Shown here in pieces: positions 13,260-20,979 of a DNA stretch of 64,000 nucleotides. Under the pieces are notes generated by a model. The model worked only from the letters and a program-made list of their open reading frames with translations, did not search any database and was not told the DNA's origin. A program made the position numbers and the translations under genes. Position 1 is the first letter of the stretch. Each line of letters begins with the position of its first letter. Origin of the DNA: Paenibacillus sp. HGH0039 (GTDB taxonomy: Bacteria > Bacillota > Bacilli > Paenibacillales > NBRC-103111); contig NZ_KE150413.1 of NCBI RefSeq assembly GCF_000411255.1, forward strand, positions 2,456,580-2,520,579. Direction: 5' to 3'.

Positions 13260-14729
13260 ATGCACATTACACTAGATATGACTGAACTGGCGGATGTTCT
13301 CATTCATCCGGTATATGCGGGGGAATCGTTTCCCTATGCGCTTAATGAAGCGCGCAAGCGGCAGGGCACCATGACCTGGCTGTACGCCCGTTCTGCAGGT
13401 GAAGCGGATGTGCTCGCCGCCGGAATGGGGGAGCGTTGTGCGGTGACGCTGGAACGGGTACGCCGCGCCGGGGGCGCCGCGGCACGGACTCTGCTGCAGG
13501 AAGGGCGGGGCAGCGCGACGCTGCTCAAACATCCGGGCACAGTAATTGGAGTTGGAGTTGGAGGCCGTGAGAGCATAGAGTCCGCGGCCGCGTGGCTGCA
13601 GGCCTGGATTGAGGGCTGGCTGCTTGGATTATATCGGTTCGATAAATATAGAAATGTCACGAAAATAAGCGGCAGTGTGAAGTTGAATCTGCGGTCTGCA
13701 GATTGGCCTGAACTGTCCGCGGCCGGGCTGAATTCGGTCATTCAGACGGCCATGCACCGGGCGGAGGCGACAAATCTGACCCGGGACTGGGTGAATGAGA
13801 CGCCGGGTACGTTGAACCCGGATGCTTTTGTGGAATGGACGCGGGATCTCTTCAAAGACAGGCCGGTAAATATTTATGTCTACCGGGGACAGGAGCTAAC
13901 TGAGCGCGGCATGAACGGCCTGCTGGCAGTGGGTGCCGGGAGCAAGCACGCTCCGGCGCTAATCGAGCTGAGGTACGAAGCCTGCCCGGATGCCCCGATG
14001 CTGGCCTTGGTCGGCAAAGCCATCACCTTCGATATGGGCGGCATGAACGCGAAGACGGGCCGGGACATCAGCGATGCCCGGATGGATATGGGCGGAGCGG
14101 CCGCCGTCATCGGCGCGCTGGACATTCTGGTCCGGCAGCAGGCCAAGGTCCGGGTCACGGCCCTGATCGCCGTGGCCGATAACCTGCCGGATGCCCGCGC
14201 CACGCTGCCTTCATCCGTGATTGCATATCCGAACGGCTTGACCGTTCAAATTGTAAATACGGATGGAGAAGGCCGGCTCGTGCTGGCAGACGCGCTGATC
14301 CATGCGGCCGGGCTTGGCGCAGCGCAGGCGATCGACATTGCCACGCTAACGGGCAATGTCGGGGATGCGCTGGGACTCGGGATCGCCGGCATATGGGGCG
14401 ATGCCGATATGACGCGCGAGCTGGCCCGGATTGGCGAGCATAATGGCGAGCGACTGTGGCCGATGCCGCTTATGGATGATTATGAATCCGAGCTGAGAAG
14501 CAATTATGCCGACCTGCGTAACGTGGGCACCTCTACGCTGGCCGGCGCCATCACAGCAGCGTTATTTATTCGGCGGTTTGTCGACAAATCCATGAACTGG
14601 GTCCATATTGATATGGCCGGCACGGTACAGTACAAGCAGGATGTCGGTTACGCAGAGGCGGGAGCGACAGGGTATGGCGCAAGACTGCTGGCTGATTATG
14701 CGGTGAATTATGCCCGGACGGAAGTGTGA
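13260..14729 (+). CDS. Leucyl aminopeptidase family protein (M17, PepA-like)
   Basis: Cytoplasmic two-metal aminopeptidase that removes N-terminal residues from imported peptides. With the start at 13260 the ligands are Lys253, Asp258, Asp276, Asp335 and Glu337 (NTDGEGR motif), and the catalytic residues are Lys265 and Arg339. All are spaced exactly as in E. coli PepA. The second-shell sequence FDMGGMNAK differs from the usual FDSGG, so specificity may be shifted. ATG 13260 is preferred because AAGGAAAGG precedes it; an ATG at 13239 is in frame but lacks a site. It follows the transporter genes directly, consistent with hydrolysis of the imported ligand. Confidence 0.88.
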   Translation: MHITLDMTELADVLIHPVYAGESFPYALNEARKRQGTMTWLYARSAGEADVLAAGMGERCAVTLERVRRAGGAAARTLLQEGRGSATLLKHPGTVIGVGVGGRESIESAAAWLQAWIEGWLLGLYRFDKYRNVTKISGSVKLNLRSADWPELSAAGLNSVIQTAMHRAEATNLTRDWVNETPGTLNPDAFVEWTRDLFKDRPVNIYVYRGQELTERGMNGLLAVGAGSKHAPALIELRYEACPDAPMLALVGKAITFDMGGMNAKTGRDISDARMDMGGAAAVIGALDILVRQQAKVRVTALIAVADNLPDARATLPSSVIAYPNGLTVQIVNTDGEGRLVLADALIHAAGLGAAQAIDIATLTGNVGDALGLGIAGIWGDADMTRELARIGEHNGERLWPMPLMDDYESELRSNYADLRNVGTSTLAGAITAALFIRRFVDKSMNWVHIDMAGTVQYKQDVGYAEAGATGYGARLLADYAVNYARTEV

Positions 14730-14929
14730 CGCGGGAAAGGAACCAGGGAATAGAGCAAGGAATGGAGCAAGGAATGCAACAGAGGACGTATCAGAGGATA
14801 TGTCAGAGAATACATCAAGGAATGAAGCAAGGGATGCAGCAGGGTTTGTATCAGGGGACGTATCCGCAAATGAATCCCGGAAACAGGAGGGTTCGTTATG
14901 ATCCTGGAAGTCATCGCTACCTGTATTGA
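14726..14929 (+). CDS. Possible small Gln/Gly tetrapeptide-repeat protein
   Basis: A 67-residue frame starting with GTG that overlaps the aminopeptidase stop as GTGA, the same coupling used by several gene pairs here. The product is built of tetrapeptides such as IEQG, MEQG, MQQR, TYQR, IHQG, MKQG and LYQG, encoded by the 12-bp tandem repeat. It ends 32 bp inside cutC in another frame. There is no good ribosome site of its own and a 12-bp repeat keeps every frame open easily, so translation is uncertain. Confidence 0.3.
   Translation: MTRERNQGIEQGMEQGMQQRTYQRICQRIHQGMKQGMQQGLYQGTYPQMNPGNRRVRYDPGSHRYLY
14737..14880 (+). repeat. Degenerate 12-bp tandem repeat, 12 units
   Basis: Twelve consecutive 12-bp units between the aminopeptidase and cutC genes. 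Examples are AATAGAGCAAGG, AATGGAGCAAGG, AATACATCAAGG, AATGAAGCAAGG and GATGCAGCAGGG. Units alternate between an AATG.AGCAAGG form and a GACGTATCAGAG form. The tract ends just before the AGGAGG of cutC. The period of exactly four codons means the array can be translated as tetrapeptides in any frame. Confidence 0.85.
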
Positions 14930-15590
14930 CGATGCGTTAAGGGCTGAAGAAAATGGGGCAAATCGGCTGGAGCTGATCACGGCCGTTGCCGAAGGCGGGT
15001 TGACGCCGGGCATCGGATTGATCCGCCAGGTTGTAGGGGCTGTGCAGATTCCTGTCCATGTGATGGTCCGGCCGCACAGCCGCAGCTTTGTATACAGCAA
15101 GCTTGATCTGGAGACGATGATAGCCGAGATCCAGGCCATTAACGCGGCTGGTGCCGCAGGCATTGTAGTCGGTGCACTCACGGCGGAAGGGCTGATTGAT
15201 GAAAACGCGCTGGGAGTGCTGCTTCCCTGGGCGGACGGGATGCAGATCACCTTCCACCGGGCTTTTGATGAACTGGAGGATCAGCTTGCAGGCCTGCAGA
15301 CGCTAATGCGCTACCCGCAAATTACCCGGGTGCTGACCTCGGGGGGACTGAAGCCCGCAACCGAGGGGATGCCTGCTATTCGCAGACTTGTTGAGGCCAC
15401 CGAAGGCCGCTCGCTTCGAATTCTTGCCGGGAACGGCCTGACTCCGGAAGCGGCCGGGTCTTTCATCGAACAGACTGGAGTTCCAGAAGTTCATTTCGGT
15501 TCCGCGGTCCGTTACGGACGTTCCGGTCTTGCACCGATTGATCCGGTGCAGCTGCGGGCATTGGCTGACAGCCTTGCTTCGTATTCCTGA
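14898..15590 (+). CDS. cutC: CutC family TIM-barrel protein
   Basis: A 230-residue protein with the CutC N-terminus (LEVIATCIDDALRAEENGANRLEL) and the conserved VMVRPHSRSFVYS, ITFHRAFD and LTSGG segments of the CutC TIM barrel. The family was named for copper homeostasis in E. coli, but that role is disputed, and homologues often sit beside sugar catabolic genes. Here it lies between a peptidase and a ROK kinase in a putative glycopeptide operon, so a role in sugar or glycan metabolism is at least as likely. The start ATG 14898 follows AGGAGG. Confidence 0.85.
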   Translation: MILEVIATCIDDALRAEENGANRLELITAVAEGGLTPGIGLIRQVVGAVQIPVHVMVRPHSRSFVYSKLDLETMIAEIQAINAAGAAGIVVGALTAEGLIDENALGVLLPWADGMQITFHRAFDELEDQLAGLQTLMRYPQITRVLTSGGLKPATEGMPAIRRLVEATEGRSLRILAGNGLTPEAAGSFIEQTGVPEVHFGSAVRYGRSGLAPIDPVQLRALADSLASYS

Positions 15591-15940
15591 TCTTGATCTG
15601 GAACTGCGTAGGTATTGCATGCAAGAACAGGGAAGGCAACTGAGAATGGGACGAACCGGCTGATTGCGCTGGTAATCACGTTGATGATTGTAAGTGCTGA
15701 TGAAGCAGATCGTAATTTCCAGGAGGCAGACAGCAAGCTTTGGTATTGCAAACTGTAAGCGCTGTCCGTGCGAAATTCCTAAATCTGCATGAAGCAACGG
15801 CAAGCACATGAAGCAAGCTGAAAGCTTCAACAGCAATGAGTCAACCAGGGCAGCGGGTAAAGCGGGGAAGAAATGCATGAAATATAGAGCGAACGTTGTC
15901 TTAAGTCCCATCCATACAGATCTGAAAATAGGTGATTGAT
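15591..15940 (+). other. Intergenic region before the ROK kinase
   Basis: About 350 bp with no convincing frame on either strand. A long minus-strand frame exists but has no ribosome site and antisenses cutC and the kinase. The only site I can point to is a cre-like sequence at 15754-15767. The gap suggests that the kinase and fucosidase have their own promoter. Confidence 0.5.
15754..15767 (+). promoter_or_regulatory. Candidate cre site (CcpA catabolite repression)
   Basis: TGTAAGCGCTGTCC matches the TGWAANCGNTNWCA consensus at 13 of 14 positions. It lies about 175 bp before the kinase start. It fits carbon catabolite control of a sugar gene, but single matches of this length occur by chance. 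Confidence 0.4.
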
Positions 15941-16888
15941 TTGCAGAACACAGACAAATATGTTGTGGGAATTGACCTTGGTGGAACAAAGATCGCCGCA
16001 GCTCTCTTTAATGCTGACGGTGAGATATTGAACCGTGAACGCATGGAGACGGCGAACGCCCGCACAGCGGAAGAAGTCGTGCAGCGCATGGTGGAGATGA
16101 TTCATTCCGTGTCCATGGAACACCCGGTATGCGGCGTAGGTCTGGCCTCGCCTGGGACCGTGAACAGTAAGGACGGTATCGTGCTTCAGGGCACGAACCT
16201 GCCGGAATGGAACAACGTCCCTCTGAAAAAGTGGATGGGAGACGCACTTGGCGTCGTGGTGGAGGTCGTTAATGACGCGAACGCAGCGGCATGGGGCGAG
16301 TATGTCCGGGGTGCGGGAAAAGGCTCCGGGAACATGGTATACATCACGTTCAGTACAGGCATCGGTGCGGGCATTGTCCTCGACGGGAAACTGTTCCTGG
16401 GCGCGACTTCCTTTGCCGGGGAGCTGGGCCATAACATTGTTGTGCCGGGTGGGCCGGCATGCATCTGCGGGAACAATGGCTGCTGGGAGATGTACGCTTC
16501 AGGAACCGCCATCCGCGACTCAGCGCTGGAACTTATGCTGAGCAACCCGTCCGTGATTGGAGAACTGGCGGCTGCAAGCGGTGAAGAGATCTCGGCCAAG
16601 CATGTGTTCGAAGCTCACCGTCAGGGTGACCCCATCGCCGCCCAAGTGGTGAACCGGGCGGTTCATTACATGGCGCTGGGCTTGGCCAACGCGATTCATA
16701 CATTCAATCCCGACCGGATTGTAATCGGGGGCGGCGTAAGCAAGGCAGGCGACCTGCTGTTCCCGGCGCTTAAGGCGGAGACCGGGAAGCTGGTCATGAA
16801 GCCATACCGCGGCACGTATGAGATCGTGCCTGCGGGATTGCGGGACGACGTCGGCCTGATCGGAGCCGCGGCTTTGTTTCATACTTGA
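15941..16888 (+). CDS. ROK family sugar kinase (glucokinase / N-acetylhexosamine kinase-like)
   Basis: ATP-dependent sugar kinase. The phosphate-binding motif DLGGTK is at the N-terminus, the catalytic Asp lies in VNDANAAAWGEY (about Asp112), and the ROK zinc motif is CICGNNGC. There is no HTH, so this is an enzyme, not a regulator. Its likely substrate is glucose, GlcNAc or a related hexose freed by the fucosidase locus; the sequence does not decide which. TTG at 15941 is favoured by AGGTGA five bases upstream; a GTG at 15932 is the alternative. Confidence 0.85.
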   Translation: MQNTDKYVVGIDLGGTKIAAALFNADGEILNRERMETANARTAEEVVQRMVEMIHSVSMEHPVCGVGLASPGTVNSKDGIVLQGTNLPEWNNVPLKKWMGDALGVVVEVVNDANAAAWGEYVRGAGKGSGNMVYITFSTGIGAGIVLDGKLFLGATSFAGELGHNIVVPGGPACICGNNGCWEMYASGTAIRDSALELMLSNPSVIGELAAASGEEISAKHVFEAHRQGDPIAAQVVNRAVHYMALGLANAIHTFNPDRIVIGGGVSKAGDLLFPALKAETGKLVMKPYRGTYEIVPAGLRDDVGLIGAAALFHT

Positions 16889-16965
16889 TTTAAGCGGGAA
16901 CTAATGAACTTTATGCTAAGCAACGGAGGGGGCGGAACGATTCTGAAGAAGCGAAGCGTTCACCT

Positions 16966-17015
16966 TTGTCCCGGATTTCACCCCTTAAGCGGTATAATCC
17001 AGAAATCTGGGACAA
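16966..17015 (+). promoter_or_regulatory. Long inverted repeat around a -10-like TATAAT
   Basis: Arms TTGTCCCGGATTTC (16966-16979) and GAAATCTGGGACAA (17002-17015) match at 13 of 14 positions, the exception being a G:U pair, with a 22-bp centre that holds GGTATAATCC. It lies in the 218-bp gap between kinase and fucosidase. It may be an operator with the promoter -10 in its centre, or a stem-loop in the mRNA. No good -35 for the TATAAT was found. Confidence 0.5.
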
Positions 17016-17106
17016 CAGCGTTCGCAAGAACGTTCCGCATCCGGAGTAGTTTCTTCAGCCGTTGTGTGTATTTAGAATCACTTCAAAGGAGACGGGGGAT
17101 TGTCGC

Positions 17107-18381
17107 ATGAGCACAAGAGAGCAAAGGACCCGGTGGTTTTTGCAGGATCGGTTCGGCATGTTCATTCACTGGGGATTATATTCCATTCCCGCTAGGGGAG
17201 AATGGATTCGAGGCAACGAGCGGATGAGTTATGAGCAGTATCAAGTGTATTTTGACGAGTTCGACGCATCCCGGTATGAACCGAAGAAATGGGCGAAGGC
17301 CGCCAAGGCTGCAGGACAAAAGTATGCGGTGCTGACGACCAAGCACCACGACGGCTTCTGTCTGTTCGACAGCAAGCTGACGGATTTCAAGGCGACGAAC
17401 ACCCCGGCTGGACGAGACCTGGTTCGTGAATATGTGGATGCTTTTCGCGAGGAGGGCATTATGGTCGGACTGTATTATTCGATCATCGACTGGCATCATG
17501 ACGATTATCCGGGATATGGGGACAAAGCGCACCCGGATCGGGACAATGAAGCGGCCAAGAACAAGCCAATCGACTTCGACCGATATCTGGACTACATGCA
17601 TGGTCAGGTGAAGGAGCTACTCACGAACTACGGCAAGATTGACATCATGTGGTTCGATTTCTCCTATGATGATATGACCGGCGAGAAATGGAGAGCGACC
17701 GAGCTGATTCGGATGATTCGTTCCATCCATCCGGATATCATCATTGATAACCGCCTGGGCGGTAATATCCGGGCGGCAGAACCCGAGGAATATGCCGGGG
17801 ATTTCTTCTCCCCGGAGCAGATCATTCCGCCTGGTGGCATCGTGGATGAGAAGGGGGAAGTTGTCCCTTGGGAAGCGTGTATCACCCTTAACGATAACTG
17901 GGGTTATCATGCTGCGGACAAGAACTACAAGTCAGCCAAGCAGGTGATCCGTACCCTGGTCGAATGCGTCAGCAAGAACGGGAACTTGCTGCTTAACGTG
18001 GCCCCGGATGCGAAAGGCGAGATCAACCGGGAGACACTGGAGGTGCTGGACGAAGTAGGGGAATGGCTGAGACTGAACGGTGACAGCATTTATGGTTGTA
18101 GGGCGGCCGATTTGCCGAAGCCCGAGTGGGGCCGCTACACCCAGAACGGGAACAGGCTGTATGCCCATGTATATGACCGGGGGATAGGCCCAATTTACTT
18201 CGAAGGGTTGAAGGGCAAGATTGAGAAAGCCAGACTGCTGCGGGATGGGACCGAACTTAAGGTAGAAGTTCCATGGATGGCGCTGGAATACTCCGACATT
18301 GAGAACGGCGCCTTCATTAATCTTGCCGGATCCAGGCTTCCGGATGAGAGCGATACGGTGATTGAGCTTCATCTGAGATAG
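17107..18381 (+). CDS. Alpha-L-fucosidase, GH29
   Basis: Glycoside hydrolase that removes alpha-L-fucose from glycans. The GH29 pattern is clear: FGMFIHWGLYSIPARGEW near the N-terminus, TTKHHDGFCLFDS (residues 78-90), and the nucleophile region DIMWFDFSYDD with Asp184 as the probable nucleophile. There is no signal peptide, so it acts in the cytoplasm on imported substrate. ATG 17107 follows GGAGACGGGGG. At 424 residues with only a short C-terminal beta domain it resembles the compact bacterial type. Together with the asparaginase, kinase and transporter it suggests catabolism of core-fucosylated N-glycan remnants. Confidence 0.92.
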   Translation: MSTREQRTRWFLQDRFGMFIHWGLYSIPARGEWIRGNERMSYEQYQVYFDEFDASRYEPKKWAKAAKAAGQKYAVLTTKHHDGFCLFDSKLTDFKATNTPAGRDLVREYVDAFREEGIMVGLYYSIIDWHHDDYPGYGDKAHPDRDNEAAKNKPIDFDRYLDYMHGQVKELLTNYGKIDIMWFDFSYDDMTGEKWRATELIRMIRSIHPDIIIDNRLGGNIRAAEPEEYAGDFFSPEQIIPPGGIVDEKGEVVPWEACITLNDNWGYHAADKNYKSAKQVIRTLVECVSKNGNLLLNVAPDAKGEINRETLEVLDEVGEWLRLNGDSIYGCRAADLPKPEWGRYTQNGNRLYAHVYDRGIGPIYFEGLKGKIEKARLLRDGTELKVEVPWMALEYSDIENGAFINLAGSRLPDESDTVIELHLR

Positions 18382-18437
18382 GGCTGCGGCTTTAATTTTT
18401 AACAGAGTACAATCTATAGGGCTAAACAGAATTGCAG

Positions 18438-18467
18438 GACACGGAAGGTCATTCCGTGTCTTTTTTT
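18438..18467 (+). terminator. Rho-independent terminator after the fucosidase
   Basis: Perfect 9-bp stem GACACGGAA / TTCCGTGTC with a 5-nt loop, followed by seven T. It closes the plus-strand catabolic cluster. Confidence 0.92.
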
Positions 18468-18703
18468 CATCCTTCTTGATTGAGCTATAATTATATGGAT
18501 TCACAAATTATGGATACATATAATTGTATTGATGGCATTTCAAAAGTCAATTTAAAATCACGGCTTTGACGTAACAAAATGGCAGAACCGTCTTCACATT
18601 CAGACCGGATTATTATTGAGTTGCTGTGGTTCTAAATCGGTTCCATACATTCTTTTTTTCGTGCTTATCACGTGCCGAGGCAAACTCAGCAAAATCAACT
18701 AAA
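18468..18703. other. Non-coding AT-rich spacer
   Basis: With the terminator this makes a gap of 322 bp between convergent genes. It holds an inverted repeat, AATTATATG / CATATAATT (18489-18497, 18517-18525), and no open frame worth naming. Confidence 0.5.
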
Positions 18704-19711
18704 TTAGTTCCAGACTTTTTTATCACCTGACATCAGGGTCAGATTACCGAACTGTTTGCCCTCCTTCATGTAGGCGAAAGCCTGTACCGCGTCGCGCATC
18801 GGAAACACTTTATGTACGACAGGTTTGAGGTTGTGTTTCGCCACAAATTCGAGCATCGCATGGAATTCTTCCGAGCTGCCCATGGACGTTCCGATCACAC
18901 TAAGTTGGGGAAAAAAGAGGGCGCGCAGCGGAAGTTCGACGGCATCTCCCGAGCTGGCTCCGAAACTGACGATACGCCCGTCCGGTTTAAGGATGTCGAA
19001 ATAGTTGGGGAAGGTGGCGGGACCTATGCTGTCCAGCACCAAATCCGCCTTCGTTTCCTCGAAGCGGGCTTTCCAGCTTCCGCCGCTTTCAAAGCAGAAA
19101 TCGGCACCGAGCTGCCGGGCCAGTTCCAGCTTGTGTTCGCTTCGGGAAGAGACACTGACCCGGGCCCCGGCAGCCTTGGCCATCTGGAGCGCGATCGTGG
19201 CGACACCTCCTCCGATACCGGGGATGACGACGTGCTGCCCCGCCTTAAGACCGCCCCGGGTAAATAACGCGCGGTAAGCGGTCAACGCGGACAAACCGAG
19301 AACGGCGGCTTCCTCCCAGGTGAGGTGAGAAGGTTTAGCGACGGCATTTTCTGCGGGCACGATGATAAAATCGGCAAAAGTCCCGTCGGAGGGACTTCCG
19401 ATGATTTGAAGATCTTCCGGCAGGGAATCCGCCTTTTTCCAATTTAAAGTCGGATTCAGCGCAACTTCCAGGTTCAGAAGGTCGGGGGAAACGCCTTCTC
19501 CGATTTCCGTCACGATTCCCGCTCCGTCCGAGCCGGGTATTAACGGTCTGTCTCCGGCATTCCGGTCATTTATAACGAACAAATCGCGGTGATTGAGACC
19601 CGCTGCGATCAGCTTGACTTTAACTTCCCCGTATCCGGGATGCCTGTCTTCCGCTGTGGAATAGACCAGTCCGTCTACTCCGCTTTTTTCTCTATGCAGA
19701 ACAGCTTTCAT
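18704..19711 (-). CDS. Zinc-independent MDR alcohol dehydrogenase / quinone oxidoreductase-like
   Basis: Medium-chain NAD(P)H-dependent reductase. It has the GroES-like N-terminal domain (AAGLNHRDLFVINDR..LIPGSDGAG) and the Rossmann motif GIGGGVATIALQMAKAAGA near residue 165. The catalytic-zinc Cys expected after AAGL is replaced by Asn, so it is of the quinone-reductase (non-zinc) type. The ATG at 19711 follows GGAGGG; a longer frame to 19747 lacks a site. It is divergent from a LysR gene with a small shared regulatory region, suggesting LysR control, perhaps in response to electrophiles or quinones. Confidence 0.88.
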   Translation of the reverse strand: MKAVLHREKSGVDGLVYSTAEDRHPGYGEVKVKLIAAGLNHRDLFVINDRNAGDRPLIPGSDGAGIVTEIGEGVSPDLLNLEVALNPTLNWKKADSLPEDLQIIGSPSDGTFADFIIVPAENAVAKPSHLTWEEAAVLGLSALTAYRALFTRGGLKAGQHVVIPGIGGGVATIALQMAKAAGARVSVSSRSEHKLELARQLGADFCFESGGSWKARFEETKADLVLDSIGPATFPNYFDILKPDGRIVSFGASSGDAVELPLRALFFPQLSVIGTSMGSSEEFHAMLEFVAKHNLKPVVHKVFPMRDAVQAFAYMKEGKQFGNLTLMSGDKKVWN

Positions 19712-19796
19712 AACAAATCCCTCCGGTACAAAATCTTGTTGAATCAATAAGTTCTGACACGTTGAATTTTACACAGGGCCGGTCATCAAGTAAAAT

Positions 19797-19832
19797 CATT
19801 AGAAATGAACAAAGGTATCGATTTCACTAATG
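19797..19832. promoter_or_regulatory. Candidate LysR operator in divergent region
   Basis: Imperfect dyad CATTAGAAAT / ATTTCACTAATG in the 140-bp space between the divergent oxidoreductase and LysR genes. LysR proteins bind such interrupted palindromes. It ends about 20 bp before the lysR start, which would suit autoregulation. Confidence 0.4.
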
Positions 19833-19851
19833 GAATGTCAGGGAGGTCCAG

Positions 19852-20799
19852 ATGGAGAGCGGTGATTTGAAAATATTCCGTACGGTGGCCCGGGAGGGGA
19901 GTATCACTAAGGCGGCGCATATTCTGAACTATGTCCAGTCCAATGTGACCAACCGGATCCAGCTCCTCGAAACGGAACTGGGCACGCAACTGTTCTACCG
20001 GTCCAGCAAAGGGATGAAGCTGACGGCGGCCGGTCAAAATTTGCTTGGGTACGCCGATAAAATTGTGGTTCTGCTGGAAGAAGCCGTGAAATCCGCCCAA
20101 GCGACGGATATTCCGAAAGGCCCGCTCCGGCTGGGCTCTCTCGAAACGACGGCCGCCATCCACCTGCCGCAGCTGCTGACCCGGTATCACGGTCTGTATC
20201 CGGAGGTCGAGCTTTCGCTGATCACCTCCGATTCGCACCAGCTTATCCGCAAAATCAAAGATTACGAGCTGGACGGAGCCTTCGTATACGGACCGGTCTC
20301 ACAGGAAGAGCTCGAATGCCAACCCGCGTTCGAGGAAGAACTGGTGTTGATTTCGGAGCCGAAAGAAACGGATCTTGCCGAGCTGCTGAAGAAACCTCTG
20401 CTGTTTTTCGGTTCGGGCTGCTCCCACCGCGACAGAGTCGAGCGGCTGCTGGTTAAGGAAGGCGTCGAGGCCCGCCACATGATCGAGTTCGGTACCCTGG
20501 AGGCCATCATCGGAGGTGTCTCGGCGGGGCTTGGCGTCTCGCTGCTTCCCCGTTCGTCGATCAGCAGAATCGTTCAAGCCAGGGAGGTTTACCTGCATCC
20601 CATTCCGGAGGAATTCCGAGAAATCAACGTCGTGTTTATTTACCGGAAGGATTTGTTTAAAACGGAAGCATTCAAGCGGTTTCTGGATTTTTTGCGGAGT
20701 GAGGGGACAGGCGGCGTGGAAACTCCAGCAGCGGCAGCGTCGGGAGCGAGTTCAGCCCCGGGCCCAGGCCCAGCGGACAACCAACCCGCGGGTTCGTAA
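19852..20799 (+). CDS. LysR family transcriptional regulator
   Basis: N-terminal winged HTH (residues 1-60, LKIFRTVAREGSITKAAHILNYVQSNVTNRIQLLE) and a periplasmic-binding-like effector domain to about residue 290. The last 25 residues are Ala/Gly/Pro-rich (AAAASGASSAPGPGPADNQ), an odd low-complexity tail. Start ATG 19852 after GGGAGGT. It probably controls the divergent oxidoreductase gene. Confidence 0.9.
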   Translation: MESGDLKIFRTVAREGSITKAAHILNYVQSNVTNRIQLLETELGTQLFYRSSKGMKLTAAGQNLLGYADKIVVLLEEAVKSAQATDIPKGPLRLGSLETTAAIHLPQLLTRYHGLYPEVELSLITSDSHQLIRKIKDYELDGAFVYGPVSQEELECQPAFEEELVLISEPKETDLAELLKKPLLFFGSGCSHRDRVERLLVKEGVEARHMIEFGTLEAIIGGVSAGLGVSLLPRSSISRIVQAREVYLHPIPEEFREINVVFIYRKDLFKTEAFKRFLDFLRSEGTGGVETPAAAASGASSAPGPGPADNQPAGS

Positions 20800-20925
20800 A
20801 TTCGCCCGTACGGTCCGGTCAGGGCCGACATGTCGAGGCCGTTCCGGCAGGATGCGTCCGCTGCGGCAGTTCCGACAGGGTACCACCGCTTGCCAGGCAG
20901 CGACGGATCGCGCGCATCGACAAGT

Positions 20926-20966
20926 AAAAAAACCGATTTCCGGCAAAGATCCGGAAATCGGTTTTT
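20926..20966. terminator. Bidirectional terminator
   Basis: Stem CCGATTTCCGG / CCGGAAATCGG (20933-20943, 20951-20961) with a 7-nt loop, flanked by A7 on the left and T5 on the right. It serves the convergent lysR (plus) and LPMO (minus) genes. Confidence 0.92.
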
Positions 20967-20979
20967 GGGGTCGAGCCGC

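Noticed and set aside
14737-14880. CRISPR array
   Set aside because: Units are 12 bp, contiguous and degenerate; there are no spacers and no cas genes.
15303-15989. 228-codon minus-strand frame across the gap before the ROK kinase
   Set aside because: It antisenses cutC and the kinase start, has no ribosome site and no known motif.
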